Counted from the stretch's first letter, positions 43,690-55,824 are shown. The stretch is 64,000 bases of DNA from Proteles cristata cristata (GCA_017311185.1 JAESUZ010001068.1:79349-143348), one strand, 5' to 3'. The notes: generated by a model from the sequence alone, not told the origin. A program made the numbers and translations.

Positions 43690-43880
43690 TGTAGAAACAT
43701 GGTACTGGGGCCAGAGGCTCAGATTCCTGTTCTGGTTTCTGCTGACCTGCAGCGGCCCCTGCGCAAATGCCTCCACTTGGTCGAGTTCCGTTTTCTTCCT
43801 CGTGTAATGGGAGCGCAGTACATCTCCCTCGCCTGCCTTGCGGAGGCGAACAGGCTAAGAGGAGCCAACCGCTTTGAGTG
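43690..43880 (+). mobile_element. MIR element
   Basis: Contains gaaacatggtactggggcca, ctggtttctgctgacctgca, aatgcctccacttggtcgag ttccgttttcttcctcgtgt aatggg. These follow the MIR order (head, 'ctgcc...', 'gttacttaacctctctgagcctcagtttc...', 'atctgtaaaatgggg'). Confidence 0.6.
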
Positions 43881-43986
43881 TCAAGGACGTCTTAGGTGCT
43901 TGTCCCCCTAACAAAGCCCGGCACTTCTCTTTCAAGAGGTCTGTGGAGAGGAAGGAGTTGCTTCTGAGCAAGTTCGGGGAGCAGAA

Positions 43987-44047
43987 TGATGGGGCTCAGA
44001 GAGCACAATAGGGCTCAGGGGAGCATGTTGATGGGCTCAGGGAGCAA
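43987..44047. repeat. Three-copy tandem repeat of about 20 bp
   Basis: Three imperfect copies of atggggctcagggagca with short spacers (gatggggctcagagagca, atagggctcaggggagca, gatgggctcagggagca). No function implied. Confidence 0.7.
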
Positions 44048-44086
44048 GACGGGACATGGCAGAGAGCTGGCCAAGAACATGGCCCC

Positions 44087-44311
44087 AGGCGCCTTGGTGG
44101 CTCAGTTGGCTAAGTGTCCGACTTCGGCTCAGGTCATGATCTCGTGGTTCGTGGGTTCGAGCCCCTCATCAGGCTCTGTGCTGACAGCTCAGAGCCTGGA
44201 GCCTGCTTCACATTCTGTATCTCCCTCTCTCTCTGACCCTCCTCTGCTCATGCTCTGTCTCTCTCTCTCTCTCTCAAAAATAAATAAATACAAAAATAAA
44301 AAATAAAAAAG
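44087..44311 (+). mobile_element. Felid tRNA-type SINE
   Basis: Starts aggcgccttggtggctcagt, keeps the B box tgggttcgagcccctcatca and ends in an expanded (ct)n tract then aaaaataaataaatacaaaa. Flanks aagaacatggcccc (44073-44086) and aagaagatcacggcccc (44312-44328) look like a decayed duplication. Confidence 0.93.
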
Positions 44312-44328
44312 AAGAAGATCACGGCCCC

Positions 44329-45699
44329 TGAGTTAAGCCCTGAAGAGCAGTGCCTATCCCAGAGCTCACCCCATCTGGAGGCCAAGGTCCTGGCATTTTG
44401 TAACCCGTGTGAGCCTGGCTTTGGCAGAGGCCTCTGTGATGTTACAGAGGATGGAAAGGCGAGGCTACACCTGCTGTCCTATGTGGAAGGAAATGGTCTG
44501 GAGGAAAGGCTTCTGGAAATTGTCATCAGCCGGTCAAGAAGCTCCAGGCAGGTGGCTCCCAGCAGCGCAGTGGTTACTTTCCATCATTTTGCTGGTGCGG
44601 TTATAGAGTTACAGCGTGCCCTTCACACACAGGAAGTCACTCGTACTCGGTCCTGCACGTAGCCTATCACTTGGCTGGAAGCCCATATGAATGATTGGAT
44701 GGATTGTATGGAAAGATGGCGGGGGTGGGGGAAGAGCCAGGGAGGCACAGAGACTAGTGTGTGTAGGCATTTTAAGCCTCCTTGCACTGATTCTCACAAT
44801 GTCAGTCTTGCAAGCTTGAAGAGCTGGTGAAGACCCACCAGTGTGACACATGGACCAGTTAAGGTCCGGTCACCTCGCCCAAAGCAAGTGACCAAGGGCA
44901 TTGTTTTAATCAACACAGCACATTATGCCTGTTAGGGTTCCCAGAATTAGAAATCAAGAATACAATATTTGCAATACACTTAAACTAGAAAATGCTTTGC
45001 TGCTTTTCTGAATCTCAAATTTACCCGGGAATCGTGTATTTTACCTGGAGGCCTGGCTCTTGTGGACATATATGAGACCATCCGTGCACGCGCACTAACC
45101 TGGACCTCACACGTTGCCTTTCTCTGCAATTTACTGATTTAAACAATCAACGGCAATAGTGACTTTATGAAACCAACGTAAGGTGCAGAGATGAGCTTAG
45201 CAGAGAAACAGATTGTTTTCCTCTTGGAACCACCATATATGGGCCCCTTGTCCAGCGTGAGACCCTCTACATTTTCATGAATTCTTTCCCAGGTGGGAAG
45301 CAGTTTAAGATCAACAGAGGCTGGCATTTTGACGGGACCCTAGCTTGTCCTCGAAGGGTGTCCTGGACAGTCAGGTGCCTCGCTGCCGCCATCTCTGGTC
45401 CTTCCTGCCCAGAGCCCTAGCTGTGCCAGCGACAGATGAAAAGCCAGTGTGACTAAGCCCTGCCGAAGACTCAGTTTCGATCAGTGTTTGGCAAGATCCT
45501 TTTCAAACGCGCTATACCAGCGAGAACGCCCGGGTGGCTTCTCACAAAAGCCCTTTTCCCAGTCTGGCTCCATTCGTTAAACAAATTTGCTCCGTCTTTG
45601 GCCCCAAACTCAAAGAGATGGATGCTGTATTATCTATTGTGCATGGTCAGGATATATAGGATATTTGATAGAGGAAATGTTCAGCTCCTCGGAAATTCA
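44329..45699. other. Unassigned interval, no gene seen
   Basis: About 1.4 kb of average composition with no repeat I can name and only short open frames. Confidence 0.4.
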
Positions 45700-46230
45700 A
45701 TTCCATTAAATGCAGCAAGTATCCATTGAGTGCCTATAACTGCCTATCATTTTGATGTGGAGTGCCTCTTCAGGATTATTTTTCAAACTAGAGTATTCAT
45801 TAGTCAGGATACAAGATTTCCAATGGAAACTTTTGTTGAGGCACTGAGCATTTTCTAAACCCCTTTTCCATGTCCATCTTCCATCAGGGACTGTGTAGGG
45901 AACAGTGGTCTGGGTGACAGAGGCTGCTGTCCCATGACCAATGCTCTAGTGGGACAGGTGGCCATTGGAAGAAACCCAAGGAGACCTCAGTAAGGAGCAC
46001 TGGGTGGTGGGAAGAGACGCCCGGAGAAGTTCAGTCAATGGGGGACATGGAGTCCAGCGCGAAGGTGGCCTGGAGCCCCTGGATGACAGGGGCTTGCTTT
46101 GTATGGCTTCCCTGGCATGTGGTGGTGGACAGAGCACAAGGCGGTCAGCAAGTAAACACGTGACGATTGGCCACAAGCCCTGAATGACGCGCAGGGCGTC
46201 AAAAGCCGCAGAAGCAGAGAGGGTATCATC
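45700..46230 (+). mobile_element. L2-like fragment
   Basis: Contains gcaagtatccattgagtgcc tataac, then gctctagtgggacaggtggc and gtcagcaagtaaacacgtga. The order is that of the L2 3' region, but much is unmatched. Limits are uncertain. Confidence 0.35.
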
Positions 46231-46313
46231 CTAGCCATGACTACACAATAAAATCTCGGAGAGATGTAGGTTTGGGGAGCGAGGATAATGAAAGCAGTAG
46301 GTGTCAGTGAGGA

Positions 46314-46340
46314 GTGTGTGTGTGTGTGTGTGTGTGTGTG
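46314..46340. repeat. (GT)13 microsatellite
   Basis: Twenty-seven bp of GT repeat ending in gctggggctg. Possibly polymorphic. Confidence 0.95.
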
Positions 46341-46861
46341 CTGGGGCTGTTGTGACCTGGCACCACACGGTGGGGACTTAACCAAGAGAAACGTGCTCTC
46401 GCCCCTGCCTGCTCCGGGTGCTGGAAGTGTGAGATCCAGGCGCCGGCAGGGCTGGTTCTTCTGAAGCTCGGAGTGGGAAGAAGTGTGTTCCCCGCCTCTC
46501 TCTGGATTCTGGTGGTTTGTGGGTAGCTACTGGCGCTCTTCGCTGCTCCCACACCTCTCTGATCTCTGCCTGCATTGTCACACGGTGTCATCCCCATGCC
46601 CGTGTCTGTCTGTCCAAACTTCCCCATTACCAGTCCTTTCAGACTGGGGCCCAACCTCCTCCTGTATGATGGCAACTGATCCCACAACACCCGTATCTCT
46701 GATGGAATTGAGGAACTTGGAGTTAGGACTTGAACACGTGAACCCTGGAGGAGCAGAGTCCCCCTCCCGAGGCTGGGTGTGCGGTGTTTCCTTCACACTT
46801 TGTAATGGTTGGCTTTCCGTCTGTCCCTCCAGAGGCGGCCACTGTCGCAGTCGCAGGGGTG

Positions 46862-49232
46862 ACCGTTCACAGCGGGGTGTGGGGTGGGGGTGGGGGTGGG
46901 GGCAGGAGGATCGTGTTCACAGCGGGGGGGGCGGGGTGGGGTGGGGGTGAGGTGGGGTCAGGAGGACCGTGTTCTGCACAGTGGGGTGGGGTGGGGCAGG
47001 AGGACCGTGTTCTGGGGGTGGGGAGACCGTGTTCACAGCGGGGGGGGGGCAGGAGGACCGTGGTTCACAGCGGGAGGGGTGGGGCAGGAGGACCGTGGTT
47101 CACAGCGGGGCGGAGGGGCCGTGTTCTGAGGGGGGGGTGGGGCAGGAGGACGTGGTTCCACAGCGGGGTGGGAGTCGAGGGCAGGAGGGACCGTGGTTCA
47201 CAGCGGGGGTGGGGGTGGGGGGTGGGGCAGGAGGACCGTGTTCACAGCGGGGGGGTGGGGTGGGGCAGGAGGACCGTGTTCACAGCAGGCAGGAGGACCG
47301 TGTTCACAGTGAGTTCACAGCGGGGGGTGCAGAGGGTGGTTCTGACGGGGGTGGGGGTGGGGCAGGAGGACCAGTATTCACAGCGGGTGGGGGTGGGGGC
47401 AGGAGGATCGGACCGTGTTCACAGCGGGGGGTGGAGGTGGGGCAGGAGGATCGTGGTTCACAGCGGGGGTGGGGTGGGGCAGGAGGACCGTGGTTCACAG
47501 GGCAGGAGGATCGTGGTTCACAGCGTGGGGGGGCAGGAGGACCGTGGTTCACAGGGGTGGGGGGTGGGGGCAGGTGGACCGTGGTGGGGGTGGGAGCAGG
47601 GGGGGACCGTGTTCAGCGGGTGGGGGTGGGGGCAGGAGGATGGGTGGTTCACAGCAGGGGGTGGGGGTGGGGCAGGAGGACCGTGGTTCACAGCAGGGGG
47701 TGGGGCAGGAGGACCGTGGTTCACAGCACGGGTGGGGGGTGGGGCAGGAGGACCGTGGTTCACAGCGGGGGGTGGGGGGTGGGGCAGGAGGACCGTGGTT
47801 CACAGTGGGGGGTGGGGGTGGGAGCGGGGACCGTGGTTCACAGGGGGTGGGGCAGGAGGACCGTGGTTCACAGCACGCGGGGACGTGTTCACAGGGGGGG
47901 TGGGGGTGGGGCAGGGGCAGGAGGACCGTGGTTCACAGCGGGGGGTGGGGGTGGGGGTGGGTCAGGAGGACCGTGGTTCACAGCAGGGGTGGGGGTGGGG
48001 CAGGAGGACGTGGTTCCACAGGCAGGAGGACCGTGTTCACAGCGGGGTGGGGGTGGGGTCAGGAGGACCGTGGTTCACAGCAGGGGGTGGGGTGGGGCAG
48101 GAGGACCGTGGTTCACAGCGGGGGTGGGGTGGGGCAGGGGAGGCCGTGTTCTGGCGGGGGTGGGGGTGGGGGCAGGAGGACCGTGTTCACAGCGGGGTGG
48201 GGTGGGGCAGGAGGATCGTGGTTCACAGCGGGGGTGGGGTGGGGCAGGAGGACGTGGTTCACAGCGGGGTGGGGGTGGGGGCAGGAGGACCGTGTTCAGC
48301 GAAGTGGGGGTAGGGCAGGAGGATCGTGGTTCACAGCGGGGGTGGGGGTGGGGCAGGAGGACCGTGTTCACAGCGGGGGTGGAGGTGGGGCAGGAGGACG
48401 TGGTTCGTGTGGGGTGGGGGGTGGGGGCAGGAGGATCGTGGTTCAGCAGCAGGGGTGGGGGTGGGGCAGGAGGACCGTGGTTCACAGCAGGGGTGGGGCA
48501 GGAGGACCGTGGTTCACAGCACGGGGTGGGGGTGGGGCAGGAGGGACCGTGGTTTCGCATCGGTGGGGTGGGGCAGGAGGACCGGCGTGGTTACAGGGGG
48601 GTGGGGAGTGGGAGTCAGGAGGACCGGAGGACACAGCAGGGTGGGGGTGACAGGTCAGGAGGACCAGTGAGGACACAGTGGGGTGGGGGTGGGGCAGGAG
48701 GACCGTGGTTCAGGAGGACACGTGTTCACAGCGTGGGGGTGGGGCAGGAGGACCGTGTTGGCTGGGGCGGGCAGGAGGACCGTGGTCTGGCAGCACGGGG
48801 TGGGGTGGGGCAGGAGACCGTGGTTCACAGAGGGTAGGAGGACTGTGTTCACAGCGGGGGTGGGGGAGGACCGTGGAGGGTGGGGGGGGTGGGGTGGGGT
48901 CAGGAGGACCGTGTTCACAGCGGGGTGGGGGTGGGGCAGGAGGACCGTGGTTCACAGCGGGGGTGGTGGGGCAGGAGGACGTGGTTCACAGCGGGGTAGG
49001 GGTAGGGCAGGAGGACCGTGGTTCACAGCAGGGGGTGGGGCAGGAGGACGTGGGGCAGGAGGACGTGTTCACAACAGGGGGTGGGGTGGGGCAGGGGAGG
49101 ACCGTCACAGCAGGGGTGGGGGTGGGGACCGTGTTGACAGCAGGGGGGTGGGGGTGGGGCAGGAGGACCGTGGTTCACAGCAGGGGGTGGGGGTGGGGCA
49201 GGAGGACCGTGTTCACAGCGGGGGGTGGGGGG
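46862..49232 (+). repeat. Large G-rich minisatellite, about 65 units of ~36 bp
   Basis: The unit is roughly caggaggaccgtggttcaca followed by gcgggggtgggggtgggg. I count about 65 imperfect copies over 2.37 kb. Copies differ by ccgtgg/ccgtg/cgtgg, ttcacagc(a)g variants and in the number of ggggt blocks. Many unit lengths are near 36-39 bp, so reading frame tends to be kept across units, and the + strand has few stops. This yields open frames of 622 codons (46969-48837) and 509 codons (46784-48313) made of Gly-, Arg-, Trp- and Phe-rich repeats. They show frequent register changes and no gene structure, so I do not call them coding. Strong G:C strand asymmetry favours quadruplex or R-loop formation. 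Confidence 0.96.
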
Positions 49233-50879
49233 CAGTGGTGCAGGAATAGGAAGTCGAGCGCCCACTCCGTGTCCTGCTCTCAGGACTTCGTGGCACCAAT
49301 TCCTCCGACGGGCAGCACAACCCTGCAGGGCAGGTGGCCGCGCTGTCCTAACTCTACAGCTGATGGAAGTGGGGTGCAGGTGGGGGAGGAGGCTCAGCCA
49401 GAATCCCAGAGAGTAAACACGTCCCGAGTCCCCCCTGATGCTGTGGGGGAGGGAGGAGCCCAGCTCCGCAGGGGGCCACCAGCCACTCGAGGGCATGGTG
49501 GCCACACAGCCACAGACTGCAGGGTGGACACCTGACTCAAGGGTCTCATGTGGGTCGGATCTCAGCGATCTGTACAGTGAGACTGAGTGGGAGCTTCTCC
49601 TCTGCATTGTCCTTTTCAAGACCCCGGGTCAAGGTGACAGCAGCTGGGGGCACTCCAGCAGGTGGGGTGACGAGGACCTCAGTCCACACCAGGGAAAACC
49701 AGGGTGGATCGTGTCACACAGCAGGCTGCTGCTGGAGCAGAGAACATCTCCGACCAATGAGGAGGCATTATCTGCGTCTCCCATGCCAGCTGCAGCACCC
49801 ATAGCACCCGCCCCTCCACCCGTGGGGAGGGGGTGAAGGGCAAAGACACAAGAGACAAATCCAGGAAACAGTCTCAAGAAGAGATGTGAAGTTTGCATTC
49901 AGTATTGACTCAGAAACCGAGTTAACCGGGAGACACATCGTCACACCCAGAGAAACGGATGTCTCCTGGCCAAGCTTCTCCCTTCCCCTTGACCTCTACG
50001 CCTTCCCCTGTCTCCTAGAAGAGGGGCATAAGAGCCGATGAGGCCAGACATCGGGAATGAAGAGGCCCATGGCCTGTCTGGTCCTCTGACTTGCATAGAG
50101 CACATATGGACCCCCTTCCCTGTTGGGATTCAAGCAGGGAGCAGGAGTGACCGTAGATGAGACAGGAAGTGCACCCAGTCTAATGGCCAGGAGACCTCAG
50201 AGAGCTTCTGGGCTAGGGTGCTCACACCTGCCCTGTAGCCAACAGAGATCTAGCCACGCATCCGATAATGATATCTTGAGCCCTTACACGAGCGAGGTGA
50301 CTGTCAGGTGCAGAGGGCCATTGAAGGGAAAGGAAGGAGGGTAAGGTGGTCAGGTGTCCATGGGGGAGGCTTTCCATGGCCTTTATCAGGAGGGCTTGGA
50401 GGGGCAATGTTGAGGCAAAGAGCTTAGTTGGAGCTGATGGATGTGGCCCTGGGGATGGAGGAGAGAGCGAGAATGAAAAGACCTTTTCCGGGGCCGGCCT
50501 CCTCTGTGTTGTGCGTTCTGATGCGCGGCCCGCTGTTAAGCCTTCCCCGGAATCCTCTGTCACTGACAATGAGGCACACAGAAAAGTATTTCTCAGATGA
50601 CTTCAGCACAGCTTCCTTTCACTACAAAAAAATAAATTTTTGATGATGCTTTGACACTTAAAAAAAAGTGCAACTCTAAGTCAGAGGAGGTGGGCTACGG
50701 CTTTTGTCTTTGGGACGTTTATGATGAACAATTTCCTTTGGGTCACGTTGGGTGTTTCCATAGGCTCCGCGAGCAAGGATGTGACTCTTTGCCCCATCCA
50801 TGAATCCAGAACTCCCAAATCCGGGTTATCATTCAATACTTGGGGGTAATCGCTGACATCATTGATCTAGCTGTCTGGA
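49233..50879. other. Mixed interval, no gene identified
   Basis: About 1.6 kb, GC-rich at the left. No repeat family recognised and no supported exon. Confidence 0.4.
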
Positions 50880-51270
50880 AAATTATATTATGACAGTGCT
50901 TTCTCTGATAATCCTTCAGAAAAAAAAATCATTTGGTTCATCTCACAGTTCTTTCTCTCCAAAGCCCGACATTGCCTGTAACCCTGCCACTGATCAATAT
51001 AAAGCTAGATTCTTAAGTGCATTTTTAATGACTTTTCGCCATGGTTGGGAACAATTGGAAGGGACAAACGTGGGCTGTTCTCGCCTGCACTGGCCATCTG
51101 TCTCCATCTCAGGCTCCGGGAGGGTTTCCTTCAGTTGCTTTGTATCAGGCGATTGTTGGAGTTCGCAGAGATGAGCTCCAATTGAGGTGTAGATAAATCG
51201 AAAGTTTAAAACACAAATCATTGAAGTTGTCTTGGAACTTAATTGCCTCTTTGCCATCTGACATTTCCCC
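50880..51270. other. AT-richer islet, possible conserved element
   Basis: Repeat-free DNA with runs such as ttcttaagtgcatttttaat and gtttaaaacacaaatcattg aagttg, and ctccaattgaggtgtagata. It contrasts with the GC-rich DNA to its left. Conservation is inferred from composition only. Confidence 0.35.
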
Positions 51271-51829
51271 TTCTCCATCAGGCTACAGAGATATTACTCA
51301 AAGCCCCAGCCGACCCTGCATGTCTGCAAATGAGTAATTGTAGGGATTCAAGGAGCACAAGCAGGAAAGACTATCAGGGCAAGAGAGCAGAGGGGGACCT
51401 GGGGGCCTCCCTGATGGTGCAGAGCATGCAGGGTGGGTCACACGGGCACAGGGCACGGGCCGGGACTTCTGATGCTGGTTCTGAGCTCTTCTTCCTCCAT
51501 ACATGACCTTCCACCCTCAGGACTCCCAGAACTACCCCCATGTCCCTAGGAGTGAATTCTGTACCAAACAGTGGATGGGAGTTGGGCCACTCTTGACCTT
51601 GAGGAAATGGCAAAGGTGTTTCATTTTTGTGTTGACCCCTAAAACCTAAATGGAAGTGGAGCATCCTAGGCAGTGGCAGGGGCGGGGCGGTGGGGAGTCT
51701 AACAGAGTGCTGGTGAGGACGACCTTCCCCAAGGTCATGTTCAGGAAGAGACATACCTAATGTTATGCCCCCTCTGGTCACCAAGCATCACCGTGACCCT
51801 GACTTCAAACATGATGGATTTGCTTTATC
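51271..51829. other. Unassigned interval
   Basis: About 560 bp; no repeat or gene recognised. Confidence 0.35.
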
Positions 51830-52330
51830 TAGATGTGCACTCAGTGTGTGTTCTCGGGTGTCTGGATTCTTCTTGTCCACACTGTTTGTGAGATTCAGCC
51901 CTGTTTTCCATGTCTGGGCAGTTCAGCCACTCCTGCACCTGTGTGGCTTTCCTGTGCCCGGATTATACCACAACTCGCGTACCCACTCTGCTGTGGATGG
52001 ACTTGGGGGCTGTCAGTGCTTTGGGGACATTATGAATAATGCTGCCGTGGACGTTCTTGCTCATGGCCGCATGTATTTTCCTTGGCATATCCTGCTAGGA
52101 ATGTGAGCCCTGGCTCGCAGTGTGTCTGTGCTTTTAGTGAATTGTCCTAAAGGGTTCGAATACGTTGTGCCAATTTGTGTTCCCGCCAGCACCGTATGTC
52201 AGTTCGGGCTGTTCCACATTCCTACGCACACTCAGTGCTGTTTGCCACGCCCGCGACAGTGGGTCCAAGTGTTTCTTATTATGACAAGTGTTAACTTTTC
52301 TCTAAACCATAGACTATTCATGCATTGAGG
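51830..52330 (-). mobile_element. Old L1M 3' region, antisense
   Basis: On the + strand: ggattataccacaactcgcg, ctgctgtggatggacttggg, gacattatgaataatgctgc, ccttggcatatcctgctagg and gtgttcccgccagcaccgta. These follow the reverse complement of the end of L1 ORF2. Very diverged and frame-broken. Confidence 0.7.
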
Positions 52331-52461
52331 AAAAATGTAAAAAACACAGAAAGTTTAAGAAATGTCTAATGACCCAAAGCTCTCTGTTTTCCTAAACTTC
52401 ATTGTCTGTAGACATTTAATCTTCATTTAAAATTGGGAGTATTGAAATCATCTGGTGTACA

Positions 52462-52675
52462 TGGGGCGCCTGGGTGGCTTAGTCAGTTAAGCGTCCGACT
52501 TTCACTTAGGTCATGATCTCGCAGTTTGTGGGTTCGAGCCCCGCGTCGGGTTCTGTGCTGACTGCCGGCTCAGAGCCTGGAGCCTGTTTCAATCTGTGAC
52601 TCCCTCTCTCTATGACCCTCCCCTGCTCACGCTGTCTCTCTCTCTCTCCTAGAAATAAAACATTAAAAAAATTTT
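52462..52675 (+). mobile_element. Young felid SINE with perfect 20-bp TSD
   Basis: Starts ggggcgcctgggtggcttag and carries the 'gactgccggctcagagcctg' and 'ctgtgactccctctctctat' marks of the young subfamily, with a tctcctagaaataaaacatt tail. The duplication ttgaaatcatctggtgtaca is identical at 52442-52461 and 52676-52695. Confidence 0.97.
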
Positions 52676-52899
52676 TTGAAATCATCTGGTGTACAATGCT
52701 GTAGCCTTTCCTTGTTTCCACAGAACATTCTATGATGAGCATATTCTCTATCCCTCAGAGAGTCACTGAGGTTGTGACTTTCATAGCATGACACTATTTC
52801 ATGGGAAATATTGGATGTACCATATTGTGGTACAGTATGGGAATTGTACCATGATTCACGTATCCAGACCCTAACAAAGCTTACCATTCAAGATTTTAA

Positions 52900-53500
52900 A
52901 AAATAAATCAAATGTATATCAAGGAGCTTTGTTCCCAGGACAAAGTACAACATCTGAAGAAGCAAATTCAGCACCCAACAACTTAAGAGCACGTCTCTGA
53001 TCCAGTAACAAATTACAAGTCATGCAAATAAGCAGGAGATATGAACCCAAACCTCAGAGAAGAAACATAAGCCAATGGAAACAGGCCAGGAATAGAACAG
53101 ATAACAGAATCAATAGTATAAGCATATTTTTGAAAACTATCATAAGTACACATCATGCATAGAAAAAAAGAAGAGGAAACTCTAGATAGATTTTTGAAAC
53201 ACCAGCTGTAAACCACGTAAAGGATCCAAGACAGTGGTGGGACCATTTTGTAGTCGCCTGGTGCTGACAGATTCTTCATGAAGACTTAAGAAAAGCACGT
53301 GTCTCCAGGTAAAAAGAGAGGGATCGAGAGTAGAACAAAATTAGATTTTCTTTCAAGGGTGACATCAGGGAGGAAGACTGCGGACCAATGAGATACTGAG
53401 AGAAGGTCTTTCTAACACTGAAAGCGGACAGTAGGGTAACACTGAATACAAGTTTCTTTGGCAAATACACACGAAAATCGTAGACATCCTGGCAGAGTAC
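52900..53500 (+). mobile_element. Old L1M/HAL1-like ORF1 fragment
   Basis: Contains gtcatgcaaataagcaggag atatgaaccc, aatggaaacaggccaggaat and gaatcaatagtataagcata in the order of an L1M or HAL1 ORF1 region. The right part (after about 53280) matches less well. Non-coding now. Confidence 0.55.
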
Positions 53501-54014
53501 AGTGGGTCGTTCCCCGAAAGGCACACCCAATGGATAATAGACAGAGACCCTGCAATCCCTAGGAGGGCAGGATGGAGTCAGGAGATGATTCTAGACAATA
53601 ATTAGGAGGTGGGGAGATGGAGCTACCTGCGGAGATGAGAACTTGGTGACAGACCACCTGGCAGGCTCAGGGAGGCGTGATGCGCGGGTGTCACACGGCC
53701 CGGCAATCCCCTTCCTCATTCCTGCTCTTCCCTCATTTCTGTTTGTCCCTCAGGAACTGTCCCTGTGTGAGGACAGAACTGAGGGTGCTCACTGATGGTG
53801 GTGACTGTGCGGTCCTGGAGGCACAGACGACCAGTACCCGCTGATGACTGGGGCCACAGACGGCTGGTGGCACTGTGGGGGCTGGTTCACGTCTCCCAAA
53901 CCCACCTCAAGGCCACCCTCCCCTGTAGGGGTGAGGACACCGAGGGAGAGGAGTTCAGGGAAGTGCCCACACCTCACAGTGAGGAAAGGACTGGTCTGAA
54001 TTGAGGCCAGGGTT
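53501..54014. other. Unassigned interval
   Basis: About 510 bp; no feature recognised apart from average-composition single-copy DNA. Confidence 0.35.
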
Positions 54015-55165
54015 TCCTCCAGAAGTTGTATTCTTTTGTTTTTATTTTTATTATAGAAATTTCAAATGTATGCGAATCTGGAATGATACAGTGACCCTGC
54101 TGGGGGAATTCCCTCAGCTCTCATACCACTCTAGGACTTACCCATTGTCCTACGATTTTTAAAGTAAATTCCAAGGGGAATGTCATTCCCCCTCTAAATA
54201 TTATGGTTTGTAGCTCACTAATGAGGAACCCACTCCACAACCGTCGACAATCCGTGTTGACTGCCATTACATGGACCATAGATGATCGCTAGCAGCTTTG
54301 TGTATGATTGTGTGCACGTGTGCGTGTGTCTGTCTCCAGGGGCATAACCTGCGATTCCATTCTCCATCTATGAAGGCTCTCATGGTCTTTTGCTGGATTT
54401 TCCTCATGTCTCTCTCCCCGTGGATGTGACTCGTTGAAGAAAGCAGGATGTTTGGCATTGTTTTCCCACAGCCCGTCTTCCACTAATGGCATCCCTGTGA
54501 TGGCATCAAGGATGTTCACTGTCTCCTGTGTTTTCTGTAAATGGATAAGTCTACAAGCTTGACCGGATTTAGGGTTTGCAAGAATATTTCACAGATGATA
54601 CTCTGCGTGTCTAGTGTGACATACACAGTGTCCATTGTCTCTCATTGGGTGACATCTGCCGCTATTGATGATCACTGCCTGCACCCATTCATCCATTAGG
54701 GTCTAAAGTTGTGATATCAAGTTTCACAATTTATGGTCGCTGCCTGGAGTTTTATAAAGAGACACTTTGTCTCATTGCGTATTCTCTTACCTTGAGATAA
54801 ATCCAAACAAGTCAAGCCCAGCAAATGCTCATGTTGTCCCAGTCTTCAGGTTGGGTACGTTCACCCCCAGTATCATCCAATGCTAATCAATGAGTTGTTT
54901 TTTCAGTATCATTATGAACTCACAAATTTAAATCTATTCAATGTTCGCCAAAGCATGGAAGTTCATATCTCTATTATCCCAAATTTGTTTTTCTGAGTAT
55001 GTCGCACATGACCTTGGTTGATTTGGATGGTTTCTTGCTGTCAGCTGTGAAGAGATATTCCAAGATTTCCTCAAATATTTTCTGTCCCAGATGTGGAAAC
55101 CAGCAATTTCTCCAGTGGATGCTAGCTCCTTTCGTGGGTGGTGGTATTATTTAGACAGAGGCAGT
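54015..55165 (-). mobile_element. Ancient L1ME-like 3' UTR, antisense
   Basis: A chain of weak but ordered matches to a long T-rich antisense L1 3' UTR: ttatagaaatttcaaatgta (near 54050), aaagtaaattccaaggggaa (near 54162), gcaagaatatttcacagatg (near 54578), cattgggtgacatctgccgc (near 54643), agtatcattatgaactcaca (near 54906) and tgtcccagatgtggaaacca gcaatttctcca (near 55083). Family and strand are from memory. Confidence 0.5.
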
Positions 55166-55252
55166 CATAACCACTGCATAGCCCATCCCATGATAGAAAA
55201 TACCACTGTGTACATTTAAAATGTAAAAAAAAAAAAAAAAACACAAAAAAAC

Positions 55253-55345
55253 GTAGGTGTGCCTGGCTGGCTCATTCAGAAAAGCATGAGACTCTTGATC
55301 TTGGGGTTGTGAGTTTGAGCTCCACATTGGGTGTAGAAATTACCA
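55253..55345 (+). mobile_element. Old short carnivore SINE
   Basis: It reads ggtgtgcctggctggctcat, actcttgatcttggggttgt gagtttgagctcc, then gggtgtagaaattac and an A/C-rich tail. This matches the short SINE type lacking the CT-rich arm of the main felid family. Confidence 0.75.
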
Positions 55346-55529
55346 AGCAAACAAACAGAAACAGAACAAAACAAAAAACTTTTTTAAAAAGCACAAAAAA
55401 TAATTCTGTACATTTTATAAGTATAATTAGATGTCAGAGTTAACCTAAAACATCAAGGTGAGTGTCTGTGAATGGGAAAGAAGGAGTAGGGGCAGAGAGA
55501 AATCGATTATTTAAAACAAGAAAAGAAAG

Positions 55530-55702
55530 GGGCGCCTGGATAACTCGGTTGGTTAGGTGTCTGACTCATGATATCAGCTCAGGTCATGACCTCACAGTTC
55601 GAGAGATCGAGCCCCACGTAGGGCTCTGTCCTGCCCTCTGGCATTCGTGTATGCACCGTCTCTCTCTTCCCCAAGATAAATAAACAAAAAAATTTTTTTA
55701 AA
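55530..55702 (+). mobile_element. Felid tRNA-type SINE, shortened middle
   Basis: Starts ggggcgcctggataactcgg, has a B box cagttcgagagatcgagccc and ends tccccaagataaataaacaa. The central arm is shorter than in most copies (gctctgtcctgccctctggc). Flanking A/G-rich sequence (aacaagaaaagaaag, ggaaaagaaaaagaaag) probably represents the duplication. Confidence 0.9.
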
Positions 55703-55824
55703 AAGGAAAAGAAAAAGAAAGGAAGAAGGAAAGAAACAGGTTCATGTTTTATGGACTGACATGTTAATTAATTTAACTTCTGTCACCTGAAGGTCAATAA
55801 GTGAATTAACAAAATTTAAAAAGA

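Noticed and set aside
46784..48837. Open frames of 509 and 622 codons
   Set aside because: They lie wholly inside a G-rich minisatellite, overlap in different registers, consist of Gly/Arg/Trp repeats and have no exon structure or domain.
46862..49232. CRISPR-like regular repeats
   Set aside because: Units are directly adjacent and there are no unique spacers; the host is a mammal, so this is a minisatellite.
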